DNA of 39,079 nucleotides from Methylococcaceae bacterium. GTDB taxonomy: Bacteria > Pseudomonadota > Gammaproteobacteria > Methylococcales > Methylomonadaceae. This document shows positions 1 to 8,831 of the stretch, piece after piece. The stretch is taken from NCBI GenBank assembly GCA_006844585.1, contig SPJM01000088.1:1-39079 (forward strand). The letters are read 5' to 3'. The notes under the pieces were generated by a model. The model searched no databases. It was not told the DNA's origin and saw only the letters and a list, made by a program, of their open reading frames with translations. Every line of letters starts with the position of its first letter. Position 1 is the stretch's first letter. Position numbers and translations under genes: made by a program.

Positions 1-155
1 ATGTTGGATAAAATATCACTTATGCAGTTAGCTCAATTTATACATTGCGATGTGAAAAAAAATTAAATAATGAGTTTCCTGCTAATATTGCAGAAAAGTT
101 TAAATTTATTTATTTTGCAATAGATGAAGAATTGGAACTCACAATATCGCCTATA
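1..155 (+). pseudogene. Possible frameshifted gene remnant at window edge
   Basis: The first 66 bases read as a 21-codon frame that starts at or before base 1 and stops just after a run of eight A residues (about 55-62). One extra A in that run would join it to a second frame that continues as LNNEFPANIAEKF and on to about base 155. This looks like one short coding sequence broken at a homopolymer. Downstream it runs into the 3' end of the opposite-strand nuclease-fold gene, so the coding part probably ends near there. I do not recognise the protein family. It could also be non-coding sequence that is open by chance. Confidence 0.2.
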
Positions 156-803
156 TCAATAGGCCCTGGCTTGAAAATTTTCGGGGACATCCAGGGAAAA
201 AATATCTTCCCTAACCTTAGCTGTATAAAACCCTAGCGATAAAACACGTTCCTTTAAGGCGGATGACATATCAATAGCCGCCAAAATGCCGAAAACTTTT
301 TTGTCTTTATGTTCGGGAAAAAGCTGTCTGAAATTAGTTATGATTTTTTGTAATTGAATAATTCCCTCTTCACGAAGATGACTTTTGACTTCAACCACAT
401 ATAATTCATTTACCGAACTGTTAGCATAGGCCAATACATCTATCTCATAATTTTGGCCGCCTTTTTCGGCGCGAACGCTGGGACTGATAATCTCCATATT
501 AAATTGTTTTCTTAAGATGTGTTCCATAGAGGGTAGAGCCAAGCCTTCGGTAAAACTTCCAAACTTTCTGCCTAGTCCGCCAATTTGCTTGCCTAACTCT
601 TTTATTTGCTGGTCTGTATTTTTCTGCGACGCAGCCATTCCTGCCACTAGTTCTTTCAATTCAGCCTTCGTATTTTTCTGAGAAATAGCCATGCTTGCCG
701 CCAGTTCTTTCAATTCAGCATCCGTTTCCCTTAATTGTTTATCCGTTTTTTTCTGAGAAATAGCGATACTTGCAACTAACTCTTTTAGCTCGTCATCGGT
801 CAT
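156..803 (-). CDS. DUF3782-type protein with N-terminal repeats and PD-(D/E)XK-like domain
   Basis: This 215-residue protein has two parts. Residues 4-64 hold three copies of an 18-residue unit (DELKELVASIAISQKKTD-like, at about 4-21, 29-46 and 47-64) that should form a helical coiled coil. Residues about 75-215 look like a restriction-endonuclease fold: an Asp in YEIDVLAY is followed by VVEVKS, giving the D...ExK arrangement of PD-(D/E)XK proteins. Families of this shape (DUF3782) are common in cyanobacteria and environmental proteobacteria, and their function is unknown. The start is supported by an AGAGGAAG ribosome site and an extended -10 box upstream. The gene is divergent from hrpA. 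The nuclease fold is inferred from motif spacing only. Confidence 0.75.
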   Translation of the reverse strand: MTDDELKELVASIAISQKKTDKQLRETDAELKELAASMAISQKNTKAELKELVAGMAASQKNTDQQIKELGKQIGGLGRKFGSFTEGLALPSMEHILRKQFNMEIISPSVRAEKGGQNYEIDVLAYANSSVNELYVVEVKSHLREEGIIQLQKIITNFRQLFPEHKDKKVFGILAAIDMSSALKERVLSLGFYTAKVREDIFSLDVPENFQARAY

Positions 804-840
804 TTATCTTCCTCTGCAATTCTTGACTGTCATCTATTGA

Positions 841-849
841 ATTATAGCA
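841..849 (-). promoter_or_regulatory. Extended -10 promoter element for the DUF3782-type gene
   Basis: On the minus strand this reads TGCTATAAT, a perfect extended -10 box about 40 bases upstream of the start codon at 803. No good -35 box lies 16-18 bases upstream, as is usual for extended -10 promoters. Confidence 0.45.
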
Positions 850-914
850 AATATTAATTATTCACCTTATAAGATGAATTAGTATTCAACAGGGAATGTC
901 GAGAATGAAAGGTA

Positions 915-920
915 TATAAT
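915..920 (+). promoter_or_regulatory. Candidate -10 box for hrpA
   Basis: A perfect TATAAT hexamer lies 26 bases upstream of the hrpA start codon. No convincing -35 hexamer is seen at normal spacing, so the call rests on the -10 box and its position. Confidence 0.3.
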
Positions 921-946
921 AGCGCATTTTTTCGATTAAGCTTTAA

Positions 947-3900
947 ATGTCTTCTGCCGAAATTATCAAACAACTCTCCAAGAAAATTCCCAATGGCATG
1001 TGTGTTGATAGACATGCTTGCAGACGCCAATTGGAGCGTTTGCGCAGCGACTATCAAAAAGGTCGTTCCGTAGAAGAAAAATTGAAACGATTGCAAGGGC
1101 GTATTGAGCGATCCGTTGCCCGTAGCGTTCAGCGTAAGGTTTCTGTTCCGGGTATTGAGTATCCGGATTTGCCGGTTTCCGAGAAAGCAGAGGAAATCCA
1201 GCAACTCATTCAAAAAAATCAGGTGGTGATTGTTTGCGGCGAAACCGGTTCCGGTAAAACCACCCAATTGCCCAAGATTTGCTTGGCGGCGGGGCGCGGT
1301 CAGACCGGTTTTATCGGCCATACCCAACCCCGACGTATTGCCGCGCGCACGGTAGCGGATCGGATTGCTGAAGAGCTGGGCGAAAAAGTCGGGCAGTCGG
1401 TCGGCTATAAAGTGCGTTTTCATGACAAAACCCATGATCAGTCATTGGTTAAGCTGATGACCGACGGCATTTTGTTGGCCGAATCACAAAATGATCCTTT
1501 TTTGAATCAATACGATACCCTGATTATTGATGAGGCGCATGAGCGCAGTCTTAATATAGATTTTCTATTGGGCTATTTGAAATGGCTGTTGCCGAGGCGT
1601 AAAGATTTAAAAGTCATCATTACCTCGGCGACGATTGATCCGCAGCGTTTTTCCAAGCATTTTGACGATGCGCCGATTATCGAAGTATCCGGCCGTACCT
1701 ATCCGGTAGAAATTCGCTATCGTCCGATAGAGTTGATTGAAGAAGATGATGAGACTTCAGCGGATTTGCAACAGGGCATTTTGGATGCGGTGCAAGAGTT
1801 ACAGCGTGATTTACCCGGTGATATACTGGTTTTCCTGAACGGCGAAAAGGAAATCAAGGAAACTTCCGATTCCTTGCAGAAAACCTTCGGCAGCCGCTTT
1901 GATGTTTTACCCTTGTATTCCAAACTCAGCGTTCGCGAACAGGAGGAGGTTTTTAAAACCGGCGGTCGCGTGAGAATCGTGCTGTCCACCAACGTAGCGG
2001 AAACCTCATTAACAGTACCCGGCATTCGTTGTGTGATCGATAGCGGCCATGCCCGAATCAGTCGTTATAGTCATCGCAGTAAAATTCAACGTTTGCCCAT
2101 TGAAAAAGTCTCTCAAGCCAGCGCCAATCAACGGGCGGGGCGTTGCGGTCGGGTTGCGGAAGGGATTTGCATTCGACTTTATTCGGAAGATGATTTTAAA
2201 GCGCGACCGGAATTTACCGAACCGGAAATATTACGCACTAATTTATCCTCGGTCATTTTGCAAATGACATCGCTAAAGCTGGGCGATATCGAAGACTTTC
2301 CATTTGTAGAACCGCCTGAAGATAAAATGATTCGGGATGGTAAAAACACCTTACATGAAGTCAACGCGCTGGATAAACAAGGCAAGCTGACCGAGGTGGG
2401 CAAGCAATTGGCCAAGCTTCCGACTGATCCGAAACTGGCGCGTATGTTATTGGCGGCGGATAAATTTAATTGTTTATCGGAAGTCTCCATTATTGTCGCA
2501 GCTTTGAGCATACAAGACCCACGCGAAAAGCCGGTCGATAAAGTGCCGCAGGCGGAAAGCAAACACGCCCAATTCCGGGCGGATAATTCAGATTTTTTAT
2601 CGCTTTTCAATTTATGGAATCATTACCAGGATAAAAAGAAGCATCTATCCAATAATAAATTGCGTAAATTCTGTAGGGATAATTTCCTGTCTTATATCCG
2701 CATGCGCGAATGGCAGGATATACACACCCAGATTATGCAGGTAATTAAAGGAGAGATGCAATTGCGACCGAATATCGTACCGGCAGGATACGCGGAAGTT
2801 CATTGCGCTTTATTGCCGGGGCTGTTGTCGAATATCGGTTTTCGCCATGAACAATATGAATATTTGGGCGCCCGGAATTTAAAGTTCTTTATCTTTCCCG
2901 GTTCCGGGCAGCATAAAGTGAGGCCGAAGTGGCTGATGGCCGCCGAGCAAGTGGAAACTTCTAAAGTTTATGCCCGCAATGTGGCGATGGTGGAGCCGGA
3001 TTGGATAGAGAAATCGGCTGAACATTTGGTTAAACGTAGCTACTATGATCCGCATTGGGAGAAAAAAGCCGGACGTAGTGCGGTTTATGAACGTATCTTG
3101 CTGTATGGTTTGACCTTGCAGGCCAAACGTAAAATCCCTTACGAAAATGTTGACCCGAAAGGGGCGCGGGAAATATTTATTCGCTGCGGGTTGGTTTCTC
3201 AGGACTACCATACCAATGCGCCGTTTTTTAAAGCCAATCAGAAGTTGTTGGAAGAAGTCGGTTATATTCAGCATAAAGGCCGCCGGGTGGATTTGGTGGA
3301 AGATGAAGAATGGCTTTATCAATTTTATGATCAAAAATTGCCGGAAACAGTGGTTAACGGCATTACTTTGGATCAGTGGCGTAAAAAGGCCGAGAAAAAA
3401 GAGCCGAAAATTTTGTTTTTAACGAAGGAAGATTTAACCCGTTCACATGATGAGCATGTCAGCGATTGGGATTTTCCGGATGTTAAAAAATTGGGCGACC
3501 TTAAAATTGATCTGCATTATCGTTTCGACCCCGGACACGATGAAGACGGGGTGACGGCGATCATACCGGTGCATCAATTGAATCAAATTTTCACACCGCC
3601 GTTTGAGTGGCTGGTGCCGGGGATGTTTGAAGAAAAAATCATCGCCTTGATGAAGGGCTTGCCCAAACATTTGCGCAAACATTTTGTACCGGTGCCGCAG
3701 ACAGCCAAACAATGTTTAGAGATAGAGCCAGACTTTAAAGGCAATATGTTTGAATGGTTAAGCAAGCGCTTACGGCAATTAACCGGCGAGTCTATCCCGT
3801 TGAACGAATGGAACACGGAGGGGTTGCCTGACCATTTGAAAATGAATTTCCGGGTGGTGGATGAAAAAGGCAAAGCATTAGGATACGGACGCCAACTTGT

Positions 3901-4831
3901 TCAATTACAAGCGCAGTTCGGCGAGCAGGCCGGCGATAGTTTCGATCAATGGGCGGCGGATGAATTGAATTACTCGGATTGTGTGGATTGGGTGTTTGAT
4001 GACTTGCCGGAAACCTGGAAATTTATCCAAAAAGGCCAGGAATTTATCGGATTTCCGGCCTTGATTGATGAAAAAGACTCGGTGGCGGTGCGTATTTTAG
4101 ATACCCGCGAAAAGGCGGATTTTCAACATCAACAAGGTTTGATACGGTTGTTTCAACTGCAATGCCGAAAAGAAAGCCGTTATTTGCAAAAAAATTTACC
4201 GATTAAAGCGTCAACGGCGGTGAGTTACGGGCAATTAAAAGCACATCCGTTTTTAAAGCGGGCGGGCGGCGATTTAAAAACAGATGTGGTTGACAGAATT
4301 TTTGCCGAAGTGTTTCTGACCGCTACTCCGATACGCCATGAAGCGCAATTCAGGGCGCGTATACAAAGCGAAAAAAGCCAATTAATGACGGCAGCCAATG
4401 AAATGGGGGGCGTGTTGGATGACATTATGGAGTACTACCAGCAAATACGGCAGCATTTGAAAAGACCGGGCGTCAGTCCTGATTTAAGCGCTGATATAGC
4501 GGAACAAATCAGTTTAATGTTGTATAGCGGTTTCATGCTTCATACGCCCTTAGCGCAATTAAAAGCGGTTCCGCGTTATTTAAAAGCGATTTTATATCGT
4601 TTGGAAAAACAAAAATTTGATGCGGCGAAAATGCAGGAATTACAACGGTTTTGGTTGCGGTTTTGGAATGAGGCAAAAAAAAATGCCGATAATGAATTGT
4701 TAATGCCGGAACTCCAACAATTCCGCTGGAGTCTGGAAGAGTTTAGAGTTTCATTATTCGCCCAGCAATTAAAGACCGCTTATCCGGTATCGGCCAAGCG
4801 CTTGGAAAAAGCATGGGATGAGAGTCATTAA
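947..4831 (+). CDS. hrpA: ATP-dependent RNA helicase HrpA
   Basis: This is a full-length 1294-residue DEAH-box helicase, the usual HrpA size. The Walker A motif GETGSGKT is at 98-105, DEAH at 195-198, SAT at 227-229, and the QRAGRCGR motif VI at about residue 390. The helicase-associated and winged-helix regions follow, and the long C-terminal half matches the HrpA-specific DUF3418 region. In E. coli, HrpA acts on mRNA (daa fimbrial processing) and helps rescue stalled or collided ribosomes. The ATG at 947 fits the family N-terminus, although its ribosome site is weak. The rhomboid gene begins 5 bases after the stop, so the two are probably co-transcribed. Confidence 0.95.
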   Translation: MSSAEIIKQLSKKIPNGMCVDRHACRRQLERLRSDYQKGRSVEEKLKRLQGRIERSVARSVQRKVSVPGIEYPDLPVSEKAEEIQQLIQKNQVVIVCGETGSGKTTQLPKICLAAGRGQTGFIGHTQPRRIAARTVADRIAEELGEKVGQSVGYKVRFHDKTHDQSLVKLMTDGILLAESQNDPFLNQYDTLIIDEAHERSLNIDFLLGYLKWLLPRRKDLKVIITSATIDPQRFSKHFDDAPIIEVSGRTYPVEIRYRPIELIEEDDETSADLQQGILDAVQELQRDLPGDILVFLNGEKEIKETSDSLQKTFGSRFDVLPLYSKLSVREQEEVFKTGGRVRIVLSTNVAETSLTVPGIRCVIDSGHARISRYSHRSKIQRLPIEKVSQASANQRAGRCGRVAEGICIRLYSEDDFKARPEFTEPEILRTNLSSVILQMTSLKLGDIEDFPFVEPPEDKMIRDGKNTLHEVNALDKQGKLTEVGKQLAKLPTDPKLARMLLAADKFNCLSEVSIIVAALSIQDPREKPVDKVPQAESKHAQFRADNSDFLSLFNLWNHYQDKKKHLSNNKLRKFCRDNFLSYIRMREWQDIHTQIMQVIKGEMQLRPNIVPAGYAEVHCALLPGLLSNIGFRHEQYEYLGARNLKFFIFPGSGQHKVRPKWLMAAEQVETSKVYARNVAMVEPDWIEKSAEHLVKRSYYDPHWEKKAGRSAVYERILLYGLTLQAKRKIPYENVDPKGAREIFIRCGLVSQDYHTNAPFFKANQKLLEEVGYIQHKGRRVDLVEDEEWLYQFYDQKLPETVVNGITLDQWRKKAEKKEPKILFLTKEDLTRSHDEHVSDWDFPDVKKLGDLKIDLHYRFDPGHDEDGVTAIIPVHQLNQIFTPPFEWLVPGMFEEKIIALMKGLPKHLRKHFVPVPQTAKQCLEIEPDFKGNMFEWLSKRLRQLTGESIPLNEWNTEGLPDHLKMNFRVVDEKGKALGYGRQLVQLQAQFGEQAGDSFDQWAADELNYSDCVDWVFDDLPETWKFIQKGQEFIGFPALIDEKDSVAVRILDTREKADFQHQQGLIRLFQLQCRKESRYLQKNLPIKASTAVSYGQLKAHPFLKRAGGDLKTDVVDRIFAEVFLTATPIRHEAQFRARIQSEKSQLMTAANEMGGVLDDIMEYYQQIRQHLKRPGVSPDLSADIAEQISLMLYSGFMLHTPLAQLKAVPRYLKAILYRLEKQKFDAAKMQELQRFWLRFWNEAKKNADNELLMPELQQFRWSLEEFRVSLFAQQLKTAYPVSAKRLEKAWDESH

Positions 4832-4836
4832 TCGTT

Positions 4837-5529
4837 ATGATACCAATTCGAGATACTGCGCCTTGCCATTCCAGAGCTTATGTGACCTGGACAATCATGT
4901 TAATTTGTACGCTGATTTTTATCGCCATGCAGTTTTTACAGCATGGTTTGCAGCGACAAATACTTTATTTTTACGGAATGGTGCCGATACGCTACGCCGA
5001 CCCGCAATGGGCGTATAGCTTCGGTTTGCCGCCGGACGGCTATTTATCGTTTGTCACCAGCTTGTTTTTGCATAGCGATTGGTACCACATCATATCCAAT
5101 ATGATTTTTATGTGGATTTTCGCCGACAATGTTGAAGATGCCATGGGGCGCTGGCGATTTTTGATATTTTATTTGCTGTGCGGCATTCTGGCGACTTACT
5201 TGCAGTGGTGGAATGATCCGCGATTAGCCATACCGGTGGTTGGCGCTTCCGGCGCCATTGCCGGGGTTTTAGGCGCTTACTTTTTTCTGTTTCCGCAAGC
5301 TAAGGTGATTGTGTTAATCCCGATCTTGTTTTATCCCTTGTTGTTTGACGTGCCGGCCATTGCCTTTTTGGGGTTTTGGGTGATTATGCAAATGGAAAAA
5401 GCGTCGACATCGACTTTTTTTGCTGAAGCCACCACAAATATTGCACTGTGGGCGCATTTAGGCGGGTTTATTGCCGGTGCTGTGTTACACCCGTTATTTA
5501 TTAAGAGGAAAAAAGCCTTGCCTGAATAA
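4837..5529 (+). CDS. Rhomboid family intramembrane serine protease
   Basis: This 230-residue protein has six or more hydrophobic segments. The catalytic Ser lies in GASGAIAG (Ser138), with the partner His in HLGGFIAG (His207). The HSDWYHIISNMIFMWIF stretch around residues 79-95 gives the conserved HxxxN oxyanion motif. Rhomboids cleave single-pass membrane proteins within or near the bilayer; no substrate is evident here. The size and layout match bacterial rhomboids lacking the extra cytosolic domain of E. coli GlpG. It follows hrpA by 5 bases and is probably translated from the same transcript. An overlapping frame starting at 4818 was judged a shadow. Confidence 0.93.
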   Translation: MIPIRDTAPCHSRAYVTWTIMLICTLIFIAMQFLQHGLQRQILYFYGMVPIRYADPQWAYSFGLPPDGYLSFVTSLFLHSDWYHIISNMIFMWIFADNVEDAMGRWRFLIFYLLCGILATYLQWWNDPRLAIPVVGASGAIAGVLGAYFFLFPQAKVIVLIPILFYPLLFDVPAIAFLGFWVIMQMEKASTSTFFAEATTNIALWAHLGGFIAGAVLHPLFIKRKKALPE

Positions 5530-5621
5530 AGTCGCTTAAAATATTCACATTTTTAACCGCGAGTAAAGAAGCCTTGTCTGACTTTGTGACTGGTTTAAAA
5601 AAAACTCATTTATATTGAGCT

Positions 5622-5640
5622 GGGGTCATCCCCTTTTTTT
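5622..5640 (+). terminator. Possible short rho-independent terminator after the rhomboid gene
   Basis: GGGG and CCCC enclose a TCAT loop and are followed directly by seven T residues. The stem is only four G-C pairs, so it may be weak. The CCCCTT strand could also pair with AAGGGG about 30 bases downstream. It lies about 95 bases past the rhomboid stop and 87 bases before the kinase gene. Confidence 0.4.
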
Positions 5641-5726
5641 ATAAAACGACTATAGTTTCTAGAAGGGGGAATTTATTCATTAAAATGAGATTCCGGTAAG
5701 GGTTAAAAGTTATTTACGATACTTAA

Positions 5727-7664
5727 ATGAATATTCTGGTAATTGATAGAGTCAAACTGTTTCAAAAAATTATTGCCAGTGTGTTGGATAATACTGAGAT
5801 AATTTATGAATTTGCTGAAACAGGTCAACAAGCTCTGCAATTATTGGAAATAAAGGAGTATGACATCGTTTGCGTTTCCATGTATCTTGATGATATGGAT
5901 GCGATTATTTTTACCCAATCCGTGCGTAAAATCGAAGCCTATTCTTATACCCCCATCATTTTATTCACTTCAGATGAGTCGGATAGCGTCGCAAAAAGCG
6001 CTATGAAATCCGGTATTATCGATATTTTTGAAAAAAAGAATGTCGACCAACTGGTTAACTTCATTCGCCGTATCGGCGCACAAAGCAACAAACTGAGCGG
6101 GCGGGTGCTGTATATTGAAGACACTGCATCGCAACGTATGTTGGTTGTGGAAATGTTGAGCGAATTTGGTCTTAAGGTCGATGACTTTGCCGGCGGAGAA
6201 GAAGCCTTTAACGCTTTTACCCAAAATGAATACGATTTGGTTATTACTGATGTCATTTTGGACGGTAGCATGAGCGGAGTCACATTGGCTAATAAAATCA
6301 GAAGATTAGATGGCCCTAAAGGCGATACGCCGATTCTGGCGGTGACTGCTTTTGATAATATTTCCCGGCGAATAGGTTTATTTCATCTGGGTATAAATGA
6401 TTACGTTATCAAACCGGTTGTTGAAAGGGAGTTGTTTGCTCGCATCAAAAGTTTGATTGAAAGTCGCCGTTATTTATTGGAAATGCATAAGGAGAGAAAA
6501 GCGGCAATGGATGCTAATGCGGCGAAAAGCGAATTTTTGTCATTGATGAGCCATGAAATACGCACGCCGATGAATGCCGTAATCGGTATGTTACATTTGG
6601 TATTACAAACGGATTTAAATGATAAGCAAAAAAATTACATCAATAAAGCGCATTATTCTGCCGAGAATTTACTGGGCATTATTAACGATATTTTGGACTT
6701 TTCCAAAATCGAGGCCGGTAAATTAGAGTTGGAGCATAATGCTTTCAAACTTCAGGATGCTGTTGATAATTTGATGACGGTTGTCGGAGTCAAAGCAAAG
6801 GAGAAAGGAATCAAGATTAAAATAAAAATAGCCGATGTCGTTCCTGAAGTATTGGTCGGCGATCCATTACGTTTGACTCAGGTGCTGATGAATTTAGGTA
6901 GTAATGCCGTTAAGTTCAGCGATATCGATGATCAAATCACGATTAAAATTGGTTTGCAGAAGAAAACCGATGAGCAAATCGAGTTATTGTTTTCAGTACA
7001 TGATAACGGCATAGGAATGTCGGAGAAACAACAAGAACAGCTGTTTAAATCATTTTCACAAGCGGACAGTTCGACGACTCGAAAGTATGGCGGCACCGGT
7101 TTGGGCTTGTTTATTTCCAAAAAAATCACCCAAATGATGGGAGGCGATATTTGGGTGGAAAGCGAACATGGCGTCGGCAGTACTTTTTACTTCAGCGTTG
7201 CGTTTAACAAACGCGCAGAAGGCGGTAAAGACGAAGTGCAAGCTGTCCACACGATTGATTCAAAAATTGATCAGGCGATAGCTTGTTTATATGGGGCTAA
7301 AATACTGTTGGTCGAAGATAATGAAATTAATCAGGAAATAGCTATTGATTTATTGCAAATGAATGGAATGGCGGCGGAAAAAGCCAACAACGGTGAGGAA
7401 GCATTGAAGTTGTTGCAAGAAAAGGATTACGATGGCGTATTAATGGATATTCAAATGCCGATATTGGATGGCTATCAAGCGACTCAAAAAATTCGTCAGC
7501 AAGATAAATTTAAAGATTTACCGGTGATCGCAATGAGCGCTAATGCAATGAAGGAAGATATAGAAAAAGTATTAGCGGTGGGCATGAACGATCACATCGC
7601 TAAACCTTTCGAGCCGGATATTATGCTGTTAAAAATGGCTAAATGGATTAAGCCGAGGCACTAA
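5727..7664 (+). CDS. Hybrid histidine kinase/response regulator (REC-REC-HisKA-HATPase-REC)
   Basis: This soluble 645-residue protein has no membrane segment or signal peptide. Residues 1-120 form a receiver-like domain in which the phosphoacceptor position is Ser51 (VCVSMYL) instead of Asp. Residues about 125-245 form a complete receiver (Asp175 in VITDVIL, Lys229 in VIKPV). The HisKA domain follows with His276 in LMSHEIRTPMN, then an HATPase domain with N (NLGSNAVKFS), G1 (DNGIGM) and G2 (GGTGLGL) boxes. The C-terminal receiver from about residue 520 has Asp574 (LMDIQMP) and the AKPF lysine. It probably works as a cytoplasmic phosphorelay. The input signal and output partner cannot be read from the neighbours; it sits alone between rhomboid and purM. 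Confidence 0.92.
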   Translation: MNILVIDRVKLFQKIIASVLDNTEIIYEFAETGQQALQLLEIKEYDIVCVSMYLDDMDAIIFTQSVRKIEAYSYTPIILFTSDESDSVAKSAMKSGIIDIFEKKNVDQLVNFIRRIGAQSNKLSGRVLYIEDTASQRMLVVEMLSEFGLKVDDFAGGEEAFNAFTQNEYDLVITDVILDGSMSGVTLANKIRRLDGPKGDTPILAVTAFDNISRRIGLFHLGINDYVIKPVVERELFARIKSLIESRRYLLEMHKERKAAMDANAAKSEFLSLMSHEIRTPMNAVIGMLHLVLQTDLNDKQKNYINKAHYSAENLLGIINDILDFSKIEAGKLELEHNAFKLQDAVDNLMTVVGVKAKEKGIKIKIKIADVVPEVLVGDPLRLTQVLMNLGSNAVKFSDIDDQITIKIGLQKKTDEQIELLFSVHDNGIGMSEKQQEQLFKSFSQADSSTTRKYGGTGLGLFISKKITQMMGGDIWVESEHGVGSTFYFSVAFNKRAEGGKDEVQAVHTIDSKIDQAIACLYGAKILLVEDNEINQEIAIDLLQMNGMAAEKANNGEEALKLLQEKDYDGVLMDIQMPILDGYQATQKIRQQDKFKDLPVIAMSANAMKEDIEKVLAVGMNDHIAKPFEPDIMLLKMAKWIKPRH

Positions 7665-7674
7665 GTTTTTATTG

Positions 7675-7692
7675 GCTCACTTCCATGTGAGC
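7675..7692. repeat. Hairpin between convergent kinase and purM genes
   Basis: GCTCAC and GTGAGC flank a TTCCAT loop in the 43-base space between two convergent genes. No T-run follows on either strand, so it is not a textbook intrinsic terminator, but its position suggests a role at the transcript ends. Confidence 0.35.
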
Positions 7693-7707
7693 GGCAGTTC
7701 TCAGTTC

Positions 7708-8748
7708 TTAATAAATTACGGCTGGTTCGCCTGGAGCGGCAATAATTTCACCGATAGCAAAAACTTGTTCGCCGGATTGTTGCAATGAGGCCATGGCTTG
7801 TTCTTGATGTTCAGCATCAACGCAAACAATCATGCCGATGCCACAGTTAAAGGTCGTCAACATATCAGCCTGCGAGATATTGCCTTGTTCCTGTAACCAT
7901 TGAAAAACAGCCGGTAATTCCCAGCTTGATAAATCAATTTTCGCGCTTAATCTTTCGGGTAAAACGCGCGGCAGATTTTCAGTAATCCCACCGCCGGTTA
8001 TATGGGCCAAAGCATGAACCGGTGTTTTCTCCAATAAAGCCAATAAGGATTTGACATAAATCCGAGTTGGCTCCAATAAGGCTGCGGCTAAGCTTGTATC
8101 CGCCATTGTTTGATTTAAATCTGCGTTACTGCGTTCTAAAATTTTGCGGATTAAAGAATAACCATTGGAATGCGGGCCGGATGAGGCGATGCCGATTAAT
8201 TTGTCTCCGGCTTTAACTTGGCTGCCGTCGAGAATTTCATTTTTTTCGACGATGCCCACGCAGAAACCGGCTAAATCATATTCGCCGTCGGCATACATAC
8301 CCGGCATTTCAGCCGTTTCGCCGCCGACTAAAGCGGCTCCGGCTAATTCACAGCCTTTGCCGATGCCTTCTACGACTGCGGCGGCGGTATCCACATCTAA
8401 TTTGCCGGTAGCGAAATAATCGAGGAAGAATAAAGGTTCAGCGCCTTGAACGATAATGTCGTTGACGCACATGGCGACCAGGTCGATACCTACGGTGTTA
8501 TGAATGCCTAGTTCCAAGGCTAATTTTAATTTGGTGCCTACGCCGTCAGTGCCGGAAACCAAAATAGGGTTTTTATAACGATCTAACGGCAGTTCGAACA
8601 TTGAGCCGAACCCGCCGAGGCCGGCCATGACGCCAGGGGTACGGGTTTTGGCGGCAATGGGTTTAATTCTATCAACCAGTTCGTTGCCGGCTTCAATATC
8701 AACGCCGGCGCTTTTATAATTTAGACTTTGACGGTTATCTTCACTCAA
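7708..8748 (-). CDS. purM: Phosphoribosylformylglycinamidine cyclo-ligase PurM
   Basis: This 346-residue protein is the normal PurM length. PurM converts formylglycinamidine ribonucleotide to aminoimidazole ribonucleotide with ATP, the fifth step of de novo purine synthesis. The start [21 protein letters not shown], the glycine-rich [14 protein letters not shown], the DYFATGKLD segment and the [11 protein letters not shown] motif are all PurM hallmarks. In many gammaproteobacteria purN follows purM; here nothing purine-related is next to it. It is divergent from the DUF2066 gene, an arrangement seen in other gammaproteobacteria. Confidence 0.96.
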   Translation of the reverse strand: MSEDNRQSLNYKSAGVDIEAGNELVDRIKPIAAKTRTPGVMAGLGGFGSMFELPLDRYKNPILVSGTDGVGTKLKLALELGIHNTVGIDLVAMCVNDIIVQGAEPLFFLDYFATGKLDVDTAAAVVEGIGKGCELAGAALVGGETAEMPGMYADGEYDLAGFCVGIVEKNEILDGSQVKAGDKLIGIASSGPHSNGYSLIRKILERSNADLNQTMADTSLAAALLEPTRIYVKSLLALLEKTPVHALAHITGGGITENLPRVLPERLSAKIDLSSWELPAVFQWLQEQGNISQADMLTTFNCGIGMIVCVDAEHQEQAMASLQQSGEQVFAIGEIIAAPGEPAVIY

Positions 8749-8772
8749 TGTTTTGATCTCTTGCTAAAGTAA

Positions 8773-8799
8773 ATAGTAAAAATACCGATATTTTACTAT
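8773..8799. promoter_or_regulatory. Inverted repeat in the purM/DUF2066 divergent promoter region
   Basis: ATAGTAAAA (8773-8781) and TTTTACTAT (8791-8799) form a perfect 9-bp inverted repeat with a 9-base centre, in the middle of the 83-base divergent space. The spacing and symmetry would suit a dimeric regulator bound across two adjacent grooves. The sequence is AT-rich and does not match the PurR operator I know (ACGCAAACGTTTGCGT), so the binding protein is unknown. Confidence 0.35.
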
Positions 8800-8831
8800 A
8801 GAACAAGAAAATAGCTTGTACCTTTTGAAGT

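Noticed and set aside
854-1435. 193-codon minus-strand frame opposite the start of hrpA
   Set aside because: It lies inside hrpA, which has all helicase motifs in frame; the opposite frame has no recognisable domain.
2879-3334. 151-codon minus-strand frame inside hrpA
   Set aside because: Shadow of the helicase frame with no domain signal.
4818-5018. Alternative frame starting inside the hrpA stop region
   Set aside because: The 4837 frame contains the complete rhomboid catalytic motifs; this one overlaps it without a domain.
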